Part shown: positions 63,885 to 64,000 of the stretch, in pieces
Position numbering within the stretch: position 1 is the first letter of the stretch
Layout of the letters: each line of letters opens with the position of its first letter
Assembly (NCBI RefSeq): GCF_030253575.1
Contig: NC_080558.1
Coordinates: 816,001 to 880,000 of the forward strand
DNA from: Rhododendron vialii
Lineage: Eukaryota; Streptophyta; Magnoliopsida; Ericales; Ericaceae
DNA: 64,000 bases
Direction: 5' to 3'
Translations under genes and position numbers: made by a program
Notes under the pieces: generated by a model
Database searches by the model: none
The model's input: only the letters and a program-made list of their open reading frames with translations
Told to the model about the DNA's origin: nothing

Positions 63885-63926
<42 letters not shown>
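63868..63926. repeat. CT microsatellite in a 5' leader
   Basis: About 28 CT units with one interruption, ending 11 bp before the ATG at 63938. Same placement as in the CHX and CAP-D3 genes. Confidence 0.95.
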
Positions 63927-63929
<3 letters not shown>

Positions 63930-63937
63930 GTTAGAAA

Positions 63938-64000
63938 ATGGCACTGAGACCTCTCGACAACGCTCTACCAATAACCCCAGAAAGGCCCAAAAAGCAAACA
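63938..64000 (+). CDS. 5' end of a gene, probably an ARM/HEAT-repeat protein (partial)
   Basis: An open frame begins MALRPLDNALPITPERPKK and runs off the window after 21 codons. From memory this resembles the start of the plant ARM-repeat protein family of Arabidopsis At4g15830. That would agree with the synteny of ESD4 and CAP-D3 (At4g15880, At4g15890). The match rests on about 20 residues, so the name is tentative. The codons follow a pyrimidine leader directly, which supports a real start. Confidence 0.55.
   Translation, partial: MALRPLDNALPITPERPKKQT

Overview
This is nuclear DNA from a flowering plant. The genes have many introns with GT-AG borders, the proteins are plant families (phylloplanin, 3-ketoacyl-CoA synthase, plant CHX exchangers, ESD4-type SUMO protease), and the gaps are AT-rich and full of MITEs, LINE/SINE tails and a small LTR element. 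The eudicot call is firm. A guess at Ericales-like asterids rests only on general sequence style and is weak. No prokaryotic, CRISPR or viral gene system was found, and nothing here looks like a new molecular system. The most informative signals are a recent tandem duplication and the dated layers of mobile elements on it.

Layout, left to right. A secreted phylloplanin-like gene (2835-3930, minus) lies head-to-head with an intronless 3-ketoacyl-CoA synthase (7536-8900, plus). The synthase is tail-to-tail with the translation factor eIF2 gamma (9301-13764, minus; eight coding exons rebuilt to 464 aa). Next come a HIG1-domain mitochondrial protein (16465-19157, minus, three exons), a frameshifted DnaJ/DUF1977 pseudogene (22133-23175, minus) and condensin II subunit CAP-D3 (24452-32439, minus, nine exons, 1332 aa). 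CAP-D3 is divergent from TCTP (33749-35883, plus, five exons, 168 aa). The SUMO protease ESD4/ULP1 follows (37675-47393, minus, nine exons, 500 aa). From memory, CAP-D3 and ESD4 are also neighbours in Arabidopsis (At4g15890 and At4g15880), so this is conserved microsynteny with TCTP placed between them.

The right third holds two intact tandem CHX-type cation/H+ exchanger genes (49523-54413 and 56897-60765, plus, four exons each, 786 aa each). They arose by duplication of a unit of about 6.1 kb. Comparing the copies reveals filled and empty insertion sites: a 142-bp solo LTR and a 425-bp hairpin MITE in intron 1 of the first copy only, and a stack of three nested insertions upstream of the second copy only. 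The window ends inside a new gene starting at 63938.

Mobile elements with clear ends include a hAT-like element (14772-15217, 8-bp target duplication), a TRIM (43633-43996, 5-bp duplication) in an ESD4 intron, a MITE whose core is a seven-unit array (61991-62314, 8-bp duplication), a MITE at 63043-63263 (10-bp duplication) and a SINE (62789-62927, 8-bp duplication). CT/GA microsatellites recur near the 5' ends of genes.
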